Source: Heterostelium multicystogenum
Lineage: Eukaryota; Evosea; Eumycetozoa; Acytosteliales; Acytosteliaceae
Length of the DNA stretch: 48,087 nt
Reading direction: 5' to 3'
NCBI GenBank assembly: GCA_003667245.1
Contig: RCNN01000170.1
Span: 1-48,087 of the forward strand
In this document: positions 23,176 through 33,937 of the stretch, piece after piece
How the letters are laid out: each line of letters starts with the position of its first letter
Position numbering within the stretch: the first letter of the stretch is position 1
Notes under the pieces: model-generated
The model's database searches: none
What the model saw: the letters and a program-made list of their open reading frames with translations, nothing else
What the model was told of the DNA's origin: nothing
Translations under genes and position numbers: made by a program

Positions 23176-23492
23176 ACTGAAAACAAACTCTATCTAGATT
23201 ATCAACACTTTCAAATGAAAGTATATATTTTAATAAATAAAATGATAAATCTAGAATTGTTGTACTATCTCTAGCAGTATCCGTACTCGACATTATTATT
23301 ATTTCTGATCAATACAAAACTAACTTGTTTTTGCATCCATTTTACATTTATTGTTTTTTGATCAAAAATAAAAGTTCTAGGTGTAAATAAATCTAGATAT
23401 ATATTTGATTTTAACATTAGTGTCATAGAGTATTTTGCACGATTTTATTAGATTGTTTGTAGAAGCTTCTATATAAAATCTAATATATATCT
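23176..23492. other. Short intergenic region
   Basis: AT-rich sequence between two minus-strand genes: the promoter side of the FNIP-repeat gene and the 3' side of the lectin/CAP gene. No structure noted. Confidence 0.45.
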
Positions 23493-24641
23493 TTACAGTG
23501 AACCTCCAAATGTTTGTGTCCAATAGGCCATACCGTCGCTGCCAATCGTTACAGCACCACCAAATCTATTAAGTTGTGGATTAAGAATGTTCGCTCTATG
23601 ACCAGGACTCTTCATCCAACCATCCATCGCCTCACGTTCACTTCTTGGTCCTGCAAATACATTTTCAGCACAGTAGTTGTATGTACCTCCAAATGCTTGG
23701 AATCTCTCTGTTAAACCACCTCTCGGATCATCATGAGTCATTTGATGTATTTGTGCTTGGTAGTCAGAGTGTGCTTGTGCTGCTTTTTGCAATGGTTCAT
23801 CTGGTTGCATTGATTGGAGACCATGCTTTGCTCTCTCCTGATTGACCATAGCTAGTAAGATGGAGAATCCTTGTTGTTGCGGTAATTGTGTTTGATTCTG
23901 CTGTGGCATCTGTTGTTGCTGCGGCATAGGAGATGGTTTATGTATTGGAGGAGTTGGCATCGGTACAGGAATTGGAGCCGATTGATTAGACTGTTGTGTA
24001 GCAGGTACTGTTGGCTTTAAATATGGATGAGAGTTAAATGTAATATTTCCATTGCAATCGACTACATAGAAAGATCCATTATCATTTAGTTTACAAGTAT
24101 AAGGTCCTATTCCTTTGTTGACAGTGTTGCTCTTAAATATATATTAGTAACAAAGGTAATGATAATATCTGTTCATAAGGATGCTACTTACAGACCACGA
24201 CAAAGAGTTGGTTGAATCATATAATGCCAAGTTACCATCGCCTTGCATGATTAGTTTGAAAGGTGCTACACCCATAAGACATGTGTTCGATGTCCACATA
24301 ACCTGTCCTGTACACTTATAAATAACGATATTACCATCGTTCTGAACCACCATTCTGCAATCACCTGACCGCACCTCGGCAGGTGACACCAACATATGTT
24401 CATTGTTTAGCTGGCACTGGAAGGAATGAGGTTGTTGTTGCGTTGGACCTGGCGAAGGTACAGGACTAGGAGCCATTCTCGGTCCTGATTGTCCAAATTG
24501 CTTCGGGTTAAAGAAATTGTCGGATTTGGTTGGTGTGGCAGGTGGTGTCGGATAAGATTGTGGTGTAGTGGGAGGAGTTGGATATCCTTGTTGCTGAGGG
24601 TTCGCTTGTGGAGGATATCCTTGCTGCATTGGAAATTGTTT

Positions 24642-24699
<58 letters not shown>

Positions 24700-25006
24700 A
24701 TTGGCATATTTGGGTAATATTGCTGATTTTGAGGTGGAAATTGTTGACTCATTTGCTGTGGATAGTATTGGTTTCCCTGTTGGTTAAACTGTGGTTGTTG
24801 CTGAGGTTGGAATTGCTGGTAAGGTTGTGGATGTTGACCTCCACCAGGCGTGTTAGGTGGAGGTGGATAATGCTTTTGACCAGGAGAGTGGGTGGTCGAC
24901 TGTATCTTTGCTTTCACCTGTTTGAATATATCCTATATTATACATTTTATTAATTAATAATTTGCCAATGAATAACATATATTTACAAAATATATTTATT
25001 TACCAT
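23493..25006 (-). CDS. B-lectin (comitin-like) + CAP/SCP domain fusion protein
   Basis: Exon 1 is the start codon alone (25006-25004). Introns are 25003-24933 and 24191-24132, and all junctions keep phase. The protein begins MDIFKQVKAKIQSTTHSPGQ, with no signal peptide. A Pro/Gln-rich region with a poly-Q tract follows. Then comes a bulb-type lectin domain with the repeated mannose-lectin strands VQNDGNIVIYKCTGQVMWTS and MQGDGNLALYDSTNSLSWS, as in Dictyostelium comitin, which binds mannose and actin on Golgi vesicles. After a second Pro/Gln linker, a CAP/SCP (PR-1-like) domain fills the C-terminus: VNQERAKHGLQSMQPDEPL, AQAHSDYQAQIHQMTHDD, YCAENVFAGPRS, MKSPGHRANILNPQLNRFGG and YWTQTFGG. Its His, Glu and second His positions look intact. 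There are no frameshifts. CAP domains are usually secreted, so an intracellular fusion is unusual. Confidence 0.88.
24642..24699 (-). repeat. CAACAG hexamer array coding for poly-Q
   Basis: A near-perfect run of CTG and TTG triplets on the plus strand encodes about 19 glutamines in the linker of the lectin/CAP gene. Confidence 0.9.
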
Positions 25007-25200
25007 TTGTTTTTATTAAATGTATCAGTCGACTATGTATAGTTTGTATTAATAATAAATATTTGACAATATAGTTGTTAAACTATTTTTTGTTTTTTTA
25101 AGATAACTTTCCCAAAAAAGGTAATTTCCAAAAGTAATATTTCAAGAAAATTGTCTCAAAGCAGATTTTTGGAATAGAACAAATAAATTTCTTTTTTCAA

Positions 25201-25375
25201 ATCATACATTATTATTTTTCGAAAGGTCACTTTGTGTGCTAAGATTACAATTGTCATTCTATCTATTTATGAAATAGTTCTACAAATTTAGATCATACAT
25301 TATTAATATTTTGAAAGCTCACTTTAAGTGTTAAAATTACAATTGTCATTGTATCTATTTATGCACTAGTTCTAC
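25201..25375. repeat. Direct repeat, two copies of about 84 bp
   Basis: Copy 1 (25201-25283) and copy 2 (25292-25375) both begin ATCATACATTATTA and end in GTTCTAC. They share ATTACAATTGTCATT and TATCTATTTATG in the same order, with scattered substitutions. The offset is about 91 bp. They lie between the lectin/CAP gene and the second hssA-like gene and may be duplicated promoter DNA. Confidence 0.85.
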
Positions 25376-25481
25376 TTATTTATGATTCATCTAAACATTG
25401 AAAGATTATTATTATTTAAATGTATTTTAGAGGTATTGATTGAATAAACTTTTATTTGTTATAATGAACTATTAATATATA

Positions 25482-25521
25482 TATATAAACTTACGTTAAT
25501 CAAATACTATCTAAAATGACT
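25482..25521 (+). promoter_or_regulatory. Start-site block shared with 10004-10043
   Basis: Matches the block before the other micro-gene at 37 of 40 positions, including TATATAAA, the identical 17-nt core GTTAATCAAATACTATC (25495-25511) and ATGACT. Probably a conserved leader or core promoter. Confidence 0.75.
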
Positions 25522-25775
25522 CTTTTCAGTAAGTTTGATTTAAAATTTGTTTATCTTGATAAATTTTTAATGCATAATCATTTTCAATTACTATAGAATC
25601 ACTTTCATCAATGGGGCCATCATTCTCAGTAACAGATAATGCTTCAAACCATGATATTGGAGGATCCATTGGTCAATCATCTTCCCAAGGAAACAACGAT
25701 ATCCAATGTTGTAGAAGATTTTTCAGATGCTTCAATGATTTTTGTGGATGTCGTCCATGTTGTGGATTCTGGTAA
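25516..25775 (+). CDS. hssA/2C-like small protein (gene 2), Cys-rich tail
   Basis: A second micro-gene built like the one at 10038: a 13-nt first exon (MTLF plus one base), a phase-1 intron (25529-25596), then KSLSSMGPSFSVTDNASNHD and IGGSIGQSSSQGNNDIQ. The C-terminus is rich in Cys and aromatic residues (CCRRFFRCFNDFCGCRPCCG, then FW). About 63 residues in total, in one clean frame to TAA. Ser/Gly-rich with no signal peptide. The N-terminus and gene structure resemble D. discoideum hssA-type genes. The cysteines could bind metal or form disulphides; this is inference. Just upstream are the 84-bp direct repeats. Confidence 0.65.
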
Positions 25776-25990
25776 AGGAAACTCCTTAAATATCTTCACA
25801 AACTACAACATGTATATATCAAAGTTCAACATTTATTATTATGTTTGGAGATGAATAAAATCTTTTGTTAAATATCAAAAAAAAACAAAACAAAATCAAG
25901 ATATTTATTTTGTGACTTGATTTAGGTGTAGGAAGGTCTTTTTAGATATTAAAGATCAATTGAAAACTATCATTCAATCTCAAGTAAATA

Positions 25991-26566
25991 ATGTTAAAGT
26001 TAAACAAAGTCTTATTTGTTGTAGTAGTTTCTGTTTTGTTGGTTGAAGTAATTAACTCACAGTCTACACCTACTCTACCTACATTTCCATCATCATTCTC
26101 TGCTTTTGTAAATGGAACTGACGAGTACTACTTTGACAGTGAATACCAAAGAATCCGTACAGAAAATAGCATATATTTATATGAAACAGGACGTGTCTAT
26201 ATAAAATTCCTCGGACAATGTTGGAATGAGTCAATTTCCAACGATTTTTCATTGTGGGTGTTCCCAACGGAAGATGTGGTCTTTGACAAAACCACTGTAC
26301 TCAATGGAATCAATTCCGATCTCTTCGTAGTCAAGAAAGGAAAGGAGAAAGGAGAGTATGCAGTCAGCCACGACTCTCCAAGACTACCAGTATTAGTAAG
26401 TATTTAAAGGAATTCACTCTTGGCAGCTGTTGTTAACTAATACTAACTACCATTCAACTTCAAGTATAATACATGGTACACTGGTGAATTCTTTTTCTCA
26501 AATTTTACAGTTAGAAGTTATGATTTGAATGATTCTTTATTCGATATTGATCAATTCGGTTGCTAA
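25991..26566 (+). CDS. Small secreted dictyostelid protein
   Basis: A secreted or endomembrane-lumen protein of about 168 residues. Start MLKLNKVLFVVVVSVLLVEV is a clear signal peptide with probable cleavage after VINS. Exon 1 ends at 26395 and a 69-nt intron (26396-26464) joins in phase 0 to YNTWYTGEFFFSNFTVRSYD, ending FDIDQFGC. There are Asn-glycosylation sites in the NGT, NES, NFT and NDS sequons. The layout (FPSSFSAFVNGTDEYYFDSE near the N-terminus, VWVFPTED-like centre, terminal Cys) recalls a group of uncharacterised secreted dictyostelid proteins; I cannot assign a function. No frameshifts. Confidence 0.82.
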
Positions 26567-26720
26567 TTTGTATCAAAATAATAAATTGGTAAAGATTTCT
26601 ATCTTTGTTTAAAAGTAGAAGAATTCTTTATAAGATTTACGTTATTTATTAAATGTACAGGTTTGGAATTTATAAGTTGATATTTGGAGTTGATTTAGCT
26701 ATCTAGGACTAGATAAACAA

Positions 26721-26963
26721 CTATGATTTATGATGGAAAAATCTGGATAACTTTGAATGATGTTTAGACTTCTTCTCTTTTTCTCTTTCTCTTTCTTTTT
26801 CTCTATCTCTTTCTCTTTCTTTTTCTTTCTCTCTTTCCCTTTCCCTATCCTTGTAAGAATCTCTTGATTTCTCTTTATATTTTGAGTCTGAACTCGTTGA
26901 AGGTACGTTTCTATCTTTACTTTCTCTAAGCCATTGGACAAGATCTATTTCTTCATCCATCAT
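26721..26963 (-). CDS. Small Arg/Lys/Glu-repeat protein
   Basis: An 80-residue open frame beginning MMDEEIDLVQWLRESKDRNV, then a Ser/Lys segment and a long mixed-charge run of DRERE and KEKER type (about residues 40-65), ending SKHHSKLSRFFHHKS. The A-rich sequence before the double ATG is typical of dictyostelid starts. The charged run would be a single helix or disordered. The family is unknown. It could be a genuine short gene or part of a spliced one. Confidence 0.5.
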   Translation of the reverse strand: MMDEEIDLVQWLRESKDRNVPSTSSDSKYKEKSRDSYKDREREREKEKERERDREKEREREKEKKSKHHSKLSRFFHHKS

Positions 26964-27517
26964 TATTAATTATTCTTATTCTTATTATTATTATGTTTAA
27001 TAATCTAATATCTTTTAATATTAATAAAATGTTATTATTACAAATTAGATTTATAATTTGAGTTGTTTCATTTAAAAAAAAAAATAAAATAATATATATA
27101 TTTATTAAAACTAAATTTAAATTATTTTAAATTATATATTATTATCTTTTACTCCCTACATTCTAATGAGATCTATAAAAGGAAATGTTAGAATAAGGAA
27201 TTGTTTGGTTTTGGTTTTGTTTTTTGGTTTTTGTTTTTTTTTCATTGGATTCATGATCTTTAAAAGGAGTTTAATTTAATTTCTTGAGTTTCCCCAAACC
27301 CACACTTTGAGTCATGTTCATTGGGATCAACAACGCGATATTACCACCAATCTCCAGATTTTGAAATCGATGGTTTTGGTGGGTTGTTTTTTATGGGTTT
27401 GTTTGTTTGTTTGTTTTTTCTATTTTTGATTGATATATCGAGCTATCTCATTGAATATCATTTTTTTATTCATTGGCAGCATCATCATCATCATCAACAT
27501 CATCATCATCATCTTTA
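26964..27517. other. AT-rich intergenic region
   Basis: No gene supported. A short ATG frame at 27314 ends after 16 codons. TCA/CATCAT repeats at about 27470-27510 precede the start codon of the next gene and could code for Ser if an upstream exon exists. Confidence 0.45.
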
Positions 27518-29027
27518 ATGAATAGTAATAATATAGTACTACCGGTCCTATTACAAAAAGAGATATTGTATCACTGTTGGACTGGCTTCTATCGTTTAAA
27601 ATGGAAGTTGTCTCTGCTTTTGGTCAATCATAGCTGGTTCAACATGTTGTGCGCCATCGAGCAACAGAAACCGAGACTTTCGGTATCGATCTACAATACC
27701 AACATGTACAACTGCATCGCGCATATCAACCGTCCAGCGTGCATCGCGCACTACACCCGGATATGCATCACCCTCGAGGTGAAAGAGCCAATCCCAAAGC
27801 TGTCGGCACTCCTCTTTCGCTCAGCAAACACCATCCGATTTTGTCTGAGCGAATACACAGAATACGAAGCTCTAGCGAATTCTCTGGTTGCGTGGAAAAG
27901 AGAATATAAAAGCGATATGAATAGTAGTAGTGGCAAGGCGACCGCGGTCGCTGCAACAGACTGAGCCAATGATCGAGCTGGAATCAATGATTTGCTCAAC
28001 GCCGATCACTTTATCAAGATGCTGGAAGTAGCTCCGCCACTCTCCTCACTCACGCTAATCTCAGATCAGAACGAAAATCTCGTTCACAATGAACACAGCA
28101 GCAAAGTAATCACTCAATACATACAAATGCATCAGCTCGATTTTGAAGGCCTTCGATCACTATCGCTGGATTTCAAACAAGTCTCACTTGCAACGCGAAA
28201 TGAGTTCACCGATACTATTGCGACGTACTGCAAACAACTCAATGAGTTTGGCATCAATATCGAGTGTCAACTTGATCTCCAACTATTTGCTCATCTCCGC
28301 AAGATGAAGTATCTTACCAAGCTGATCTATGGAAACATAGGTGCCGACGCCGACTCCAACGTTGCGCTTCTCGACTTTCTCCTGGAAAACAACACGATTG
28401 TCAATATTGAAATTGGCAACTCCATCTGCGAATCATTTGCATACATGCTGTTCAGCAAAGAGAACTCAACTTTGAAAAAAAACAGGTCTGACGATTAGCA
28501 ATGAAATCAGACTGCCAGCAACAACGACCTGGAAACTACCGAATCTAATCAATACAAGACTAAAGAGACTGCGACTCTATGTGGAACTGACATGAGCTTG
28601 CCAATGACCAAAAATCCATTCACCTTTTTCCAATGCTATCGAGACTGTACTTTGGAGTCTCAATGATATTTCCAATGCCATTCAAACGATAAAAAACAAA
28701 GCTTCTCCCGATCTCTGCAACCATACCGACTGAAAAACTCCAGCTTTTTATAGCCCCATTTCGAATGATCAGATTGACGCCCTGTTTGCAGCAATGGCAC
28801 AATCAAAGCTATCGACAGTGGGGATGATGGTATTCCACGAGCCAAACTCCCTGATTGCATCAATATCTCGTAATATTGTCGAGCATCGGAATACTACGCT
28901 CAAACAATTCAGATTGTATGGAATTTCTAAGAGGGACATAAACATAACTAACCATATATTTGACGATGTTAAAATCACTGATAAATCAGTTATATGTAAA
29001 GATACATTTATTAAAGAATATAAATAA
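27518..29027 (+). CDS. F-box-like dictyostelid protein, frameshifted
   Basis: Start ATG 27518 gives MNSNNIVLPVLLQKEILYHC, followed by WTGFYRLKWKLSLLLVNHSW. This resembles the F-box-like opening of a large dictyostelid family with degenerate leucine-rich repeats. Later parts contain LISDQNENLVHNEH, LDFEGLRSLSLDFKQVSLAT, SICESFAYMLFSKENSTL, DALFAAMAQSKLSTVGMMV and NIVEHRNTTLKQFRLYG. An in-frame TGA at 27962-27964 lies in a low-complexity stretch. The frame changes near 28475, in an A8 run, and again between about 28590 and 28755. At 28747-28751 one more T in a T5 run would restore ISNDQIDALF. If the F-box is real, the protein would bind SCF ubiquitin ligase; this is inferred. Confidence 0.65.
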
Positions 29028-29053
29028 TATCCAGATATCATTCCCTATTGAAG

Positions 29054-29904
29054 TCAACCTATTAGTTGAGTGCTGGATCTGAAAGGAGAGTGGAAAAGGT
29101 TCACTGCCAATTGAGATAATTCAAGAATGTTTTTGTTATTAAAGTGTAAATCTTTCCATGACTCTGCGTCGATGATACCAATGACCTGAGTGTTGCTCTT
29201 GTCAAAAATAGGAATACACAACTCTGATTTCACTTTGTCAGAGCAGTTGTAGTAAGGACCGTCGTATGTCTCCAAAGATTGGATAATCTTTCCTTTTCCA
29301 TTGATTCCAACAAATGAATTATTGCTGATGGTCTCCCAGTATGCATTCAAAGGGAACAATGGTCTACTGATCTCTCCTTGATATGCCAATTTTGTTAAAC
29401 TAAATCAATCCATCCATTAGTAAATGGTACCATTTACTTCAAATATTGAAATGCCATAGGCTTCAGTACATACCATCTCTCACCGTTGACTTGATAAACT
29501 TTATAAATACCAATCCAGTCAACATCAGTTAACTTTGAGCTAATAAAGTAATCTGTTGTTGGCCAACCATCAACAACTTTTATTAATACTAATAATACAG
29601 AGAATATTTAAACAATATCAATGCATACATGATATAATGTAGATAAAATGGATGTTAATTTATCATTTCTCTGACCAACAACAGTGGTCAGATCGAATGT
29701 TTCAGTTTCATGCTTAAGACTACAGGTTCCACCATCACCCAACTTTGGTACAGTGTAGATATAGTATTGATCTTCGTTTTCATAATAAGATGATTTCTGA
29801 TCACTCCAAGATCCAATTTGTTCAATCACCTCTTTTGATAGGTTGGTACTAGCATCATCTTTTAAAATTGATTTTATGCCTGTCTTCTCTATGTATTGCT
29901 CCAT
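29054..29904 (-). CDS. GAF-domain protein, free methionine sulfoxide reductase-like
   Basis: About 240 residues. Exon 1 (29904-29629) encodes MEQYIEKTGIKSILKDDAST and ends TLYH. Exon 2 (about 29588-29474) contains TDYFISSKLTDVDWIGIYKV. Exon 3 (29399-29054) contains LTKLAYQGEISRPLFPLNA, SFVGINGKGKIIQSL, YNCSDKVKSELCIPIFD and VIGIIDAESWKDLHF. Introns 29628-29589 (or a longer variant) and 29473-29400; the first junction does not keep phase as written, so one base is probably wrong. The DWIGIY, SEL-IPI and GIIDAES motifs are those of the GAF fold of free-methionine-R-sulfoxide reductases. The cysteine in YNCSD is kept, but the Cys of the usual GVCG loop is replaced (SFVGI), so this may be a ligand-binding GAF protein and not a canonical reductase. 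Confidence 0.78.
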
Positions 29905-30501
29905 ATCTTCTTCTTCTTCTCTCTATCTCCTTTAATATTCTACTAGTGAATTGATAAATAAGAATAAATCAGATAGATGGTCTCATGTCACCATTGTTAA
30001 TATTGATTGGCTTATCAGTCAGTCGGTAATTAAATTTTAATTTAAAAAAAATATCGATTAATCAAAATAAAAGTTGGAAGAATCTTAAAAGAAGATTGGT
30101 TCTGTTCTTTATTCCCATTCTGCACCCACTATAGAACACAAACTCCACCATCAGTCTAAAAGTTGATATTGTACAATTAGGTGCAGTGCATATGGAAATT
30201 ACACATTAATAATCTAACAAACAATGATCAAAATGAAGAACCTAATGGTTACACTCGATCAATCATAGCTTGAAGTGAGCAAAAAATAATATGCCTAAAT
30301 TGTATTGTAAATTGATCATCCATATTATATGCTGACTGAACAAGATTTATTTTCCATCGCTGACTACAGTGTGTGAATTGAAAAAAAACAAAAAATGAAA
30401 AATGATAATTGTTTTAGACAAACGAACGAAACTTTAAATAAGTAGAGACGTTTTTTTTTTTGTTCTAGTTGATCTAAATTGTAATAGAATTATATAATAA
30501 A
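29905..30501. other. Divergent intergenic region
   Basis: No gene or structured RNA recognised. It lies between divergent genes and should carry both promoters. A T11 run lies at about 30449-30461. Confidence 0.45.
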
Positions 30502-32220
30502 TTGGTAGTTCCATCAAAGAAGACAGCTGCACCAAAGGCAACTAAGAAAGTTGAAACTGCTCCAGAAACACCTGTTGAAGATGTTAAGGTAGCTAAGACA
30601 AAGCCAGCAGCTCCAAAGAAGACTGTTTCAAAGGTACAAGAGGAGATCGCTGTTAAGACAAAACAAGCTGCACCAAAGGCTGCTGCTTCAAAGGCAAAGG
30701 CTATTGTTGAAGAGCCAACCCCAGCTCCAGTTGTTGTTGAGGAACCAAAGAAGACAGCTAAGAAGACCCCAACTAAGAAGGCTGCCAAAGCTGACGTTGT
30801 AGAGCCAACCCCAGCTCCAGTTACTGAAGAACCAAAGAAAACAACTAAGGCTGCTTCAAAGAAAGCTGCACCCAAGGTCGTTGAAGAACCAACTCCAGCT
30901 CCAGTTGCTGAAGAACCAAAGAAGAAGTCTGCTGCAGCCAAGAAAGCTGCTAAAGCTGAAGAACCAGCTCCAGTTTCTGAAGAATCAAAGAGACAAAATC
31001 TTCTATCTCTTCAGCTGCTAACAAGAAGACTACCCCATCTAAAAAAGCTGTCAAGGCTAATGAGCCAGCTCCAGCTGTTGAAGAGCCAAAGAAGGAGGCT
31101 TCAAAACCTGCTGCTAACAAAAAGGCTGCTAAAGTTGAGGAACCAACTCCAGCCGTGAAAGAGCCAAAGAAGACTGCTGCCGCAGCTAAAAAGATAACAA
31201 AGACTGAACAAACTGAAGTTGTAGCTCAACCAGAAGCTAAGAAAGTATCTAAAAAAGAAGCAGCAACAAAAAGACATCAGCAGTTGTTGCCAAACCAGCA
31301 GAACCAGCTAAACCAATCCCAATGAAACCAATCGAACCACCATACAGCATGGTATACAACCAAAATCATCATTCAATGAAGATCGTAGTACAATTACACA
31401 AGATCCCCAGAAAAGCACATCAACGTCGATCCAACTGACACTCATTTCAAAAATGGATACACTTAAGCATACCAAGAAATATCTTTTAAAGTATGGATGC
31501 TATTTGATAGATGATCAACATCATTAAGATTTACCTTTAATACTAACGCCCAATTGATAACCTTTTAGTGTACCATATATTTCAAATATTAAGTAGAATC
31601 TAAAGAAGCACAAGCAACATTGGAGCGTGATGTGTTGACTGTTTTCATTCCAGTCACTACTGAACAAAAGGATGTTTTAAAAGACTATCGAGAAAGAAAA
31701 GATTGAGATGAAGGAATTGAAACAAAAGGAGAAACAAGAAGAGAAAGCAAACTGAATCTAAATCACCAGCCAAGACTGCACCAAAGAAATCAACAACAAC
31801 CACAACAAAGAAACAAAAAGTAGAGAAACAATCAGAGTCTTGCTCCAAAGAAGAATAATTTCATTGATGTAAGTTTAAGCAACCATACAGTATTGAAAGA
31901 ATCTGAATACTAATATTAACTCATACCATTCACTTTAAATCAATGAATAGAATGAATCAACTAAGGCATTGATCGATGTTATTGCCAAGCAACAAGAGGA
32001 ACAAGCAAAACAAAAGATACAAAAAGAACAGATCAAACAGAAACAAGAAGAAGAAAAGGAATTTGAAAGAGAGAACAGAAAGGAATCTAAACACCAAAGA
32101 AAGATTCAAATGATCTCAACCCTCAAGGAGAAGAAGGCTCTAGGTTTGGAAGACGATCAACAATGCCAAACAAAAAGACAAAGAAGAACGCAAATTCAAA
32201 GAAGGTTTTCATTCAACTAA
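30502..32220 (+). CDS. Lys/Ala/Pro-rich protein with Hsp20-like domain and basic coiled coil
   Basis: The N-terminal 250 residues are histone-H1-like low complexity. Units such as EEPTPAPVTEEPKKTTKAAS recur. A small Hsp20/alpha-crystallin-like (CS-type) domain follows: PPYSMVYNQNHHSMKIVVQL, HINVDPTDTHF, IDTLKHTKKYLLN, intron 31491-31568, then VPYISNI and VESKEAQATLERDVLTVFIP. Next come a Lys/Glu-rich segment, intron 31869-31950, and a charged coiled coil NESTKALIDVIAKQQEEQAK. The first codon in frame is TTG. Removing one T from ATTGG at 30501-30505 would create an A-rich-context ATG, so the start is probably masked by an extra base. Shifts lie near 30985, 31280, 31415, 31600, 31760, 31840 and 32150; most are in A-rich runs. 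The function is unknown; the domain suggests a co-chaperone-like role. Confidence 0.62.
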
Positions 32221-32293
32221 TTTGAATTATAATAATAATAATAATAAACGATTACTTTATTTATTTACAAAAGTCTAAAATCATTTGCTGCTT

Positions 32294-33420
32294 TTAAATT
32301 GGCAACTTGGTATCTCTGTTGTGTGGCTCCAAGAGAACGTTGTGTTTAGGTCCCTTTGGAACAATTCCATGTGGGTTCAATGCCTTCCTTGATAAATAGT
32401 TATCCATGCTTAATGTGTTTAAAGTTGACTGTTGACTTGATCTGTGAGATTTGATAGAGTTCCTTGAGAATAGTTGAATAAATTTGGGTAATCTTGAAGT
32501 CTTTTCAAATTACACTTGAAAGCTCCATAATAGCTGCATCGAATCTCACTAAAGTTGGGAACAATCTGACATCTGCTTCAGTAAATCTATCACCAAGTAA
32601 GTATCTATTTGTTTCCAATCTCTTCTCCAACTCATCGAGTGTTTCAAATAGTTTATCAAATGCAGCATCATCTAAATGATCAAATCAATGGTTATTATCA
32701 TTCTTTCTACTTTATCAACAATGGCAAGACTTTTGACTCTGTACTTACATCCTTCTTGACTAGGGGCAAATCCACACTTATAGACACATTATTCACATTC
32801 TCATAGATGAGCTGGTTGATTTGGTCAATCTCTGCCTCGAGATCACTTGGGACTAGATTGAGCTTGGGGTTCTTGGCGAATTCGTTAAACTCAGAGTTTG
32901 AGCATTCGAATGATCTCTGATGATTCATTGTTCACAATGACAGATTTTTTCTTGTCCCAAAGAATTGGAACAGAGTATCTTCCGCTGTAGTTGGGGTCAG
33001 AGAGTTTGTAAATCTCTGGAATCGATTTGGCATTGTTGACGTGATCGATAGTTTGTGAAGTCATCAAAATCAGGGTTGAATGGCCAACCAATCTGCTCAT
33101 CCAATCTTGGTTCAGTCATACTAACTGAAATAACATCTTCAAGTCCCTTCAAATTCCTTACAATAAGTACACGATTCACCCAAGGACATGTTAGATTAGC
33201 ATAGAGATGATAACGTCCTGCTTCAGGTGGGAAATCAGAACTACCAACTTTAATCCAATTTCTTAACTTTGAAGCCTATAACGTCATTCAAGATTAATAT
33301 ACATGCTCTTGCTCTCTTTGTACAATGATATTATGATTAATAAGTAGTACCTCTCTATTGAATTCCAATGGTTTCTTTTCGGCAGTGTTATTGTTGTTGT
33401 TGTTATTGTTAGATGTCATT
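32294..33420 (-). CDS. Glutathionyl-hydroquinone reductase (ECM4/YqjG-type GST)
   Basis: An omega/xi-class glutathione transferase that reduces glutathionyl-hydroquinones. Exon 1 gives MTSNNNNNNNNTAEKKPLEF and an intron follows (about 33354-33275). Exon 2 contains SSDFPPEAGRYHLYANLTCP then WVNRVLIVRNLKGLEDVISV, with the catalytic cysteine in the CPW motif. Family motifs follow: NYSGRYSVPILWDKKKSVIV, NNESSEIIRM, SEFNEFAKNPKLNLVPSDLE, YKCGFAPSQEG, intron (about 32752-32674), TNRYLLGDRFTEADVRLFPT and LVRFDA. The tail ends HGIVPKGPKHN and LLEPHNRDTKLPI. Shifts lie near 33070, 32905, 32790, 32500, 32430 and 32390; at about 32790 restoring one G in TAATG gives the conserved NGVYKCGFA. Cytosolic quinone detoxification is the likely role. 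Confidence 0.85.
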
Positions 33421-33937
33421 ATCTTCAATGAATTGGTTATCTTTTGCGATGTACACCGGGTAGTCAATAATATAAAAAGGGTTTATTGTCTTTATGTTTT
33501 TTTACTTTAATTTGCTTTACTGTATTAGAAAAGCTAATGAAACTCAATCCTATTTATATTGTTAATTCATTTTTATATAAAACACATGTTCAATATTATT
33601 ATTATTTGCAAATAATACAAACACATTTAACAATAGATTTTACATTCTAGAATGGAACTTAATTTGAATTCTAGAAAGGTTTGTTTTTAGCAGTTCTCAA
33701 TAAAAACAGGAAAATAACATATTCAGATCTTAAAATTTACTTTATTCATCTAAATTTTTGAAAGCGAAGGGAAGAGAAGGTAAAGATTCATGAATACATT
33801 CTAATTTATATTGTTTTGTTTATTGGATAACAATCATATTTCAATGATATGATGATTGAGTAATATTTGGTCTAGACTTACTATTATTGAGTTGATTGGG
33901 ATGATCTGTTATAATTTTTTGCATGAGATGGTGAGAT
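33421..33937. other. AT-rich intergenic region
   Basis: Promoter side of the hydroquinone reductase gene and 3' side of the Nudix gene. Nothing else is recognised. Confidence 0.45.

Noticed and set aside
26765..26850. Pyrimidine-rich tract as a regulatory element
   Set aside because: It is better explained as the coding strand complement of the Arg/Lys/Glu-repeat gene.
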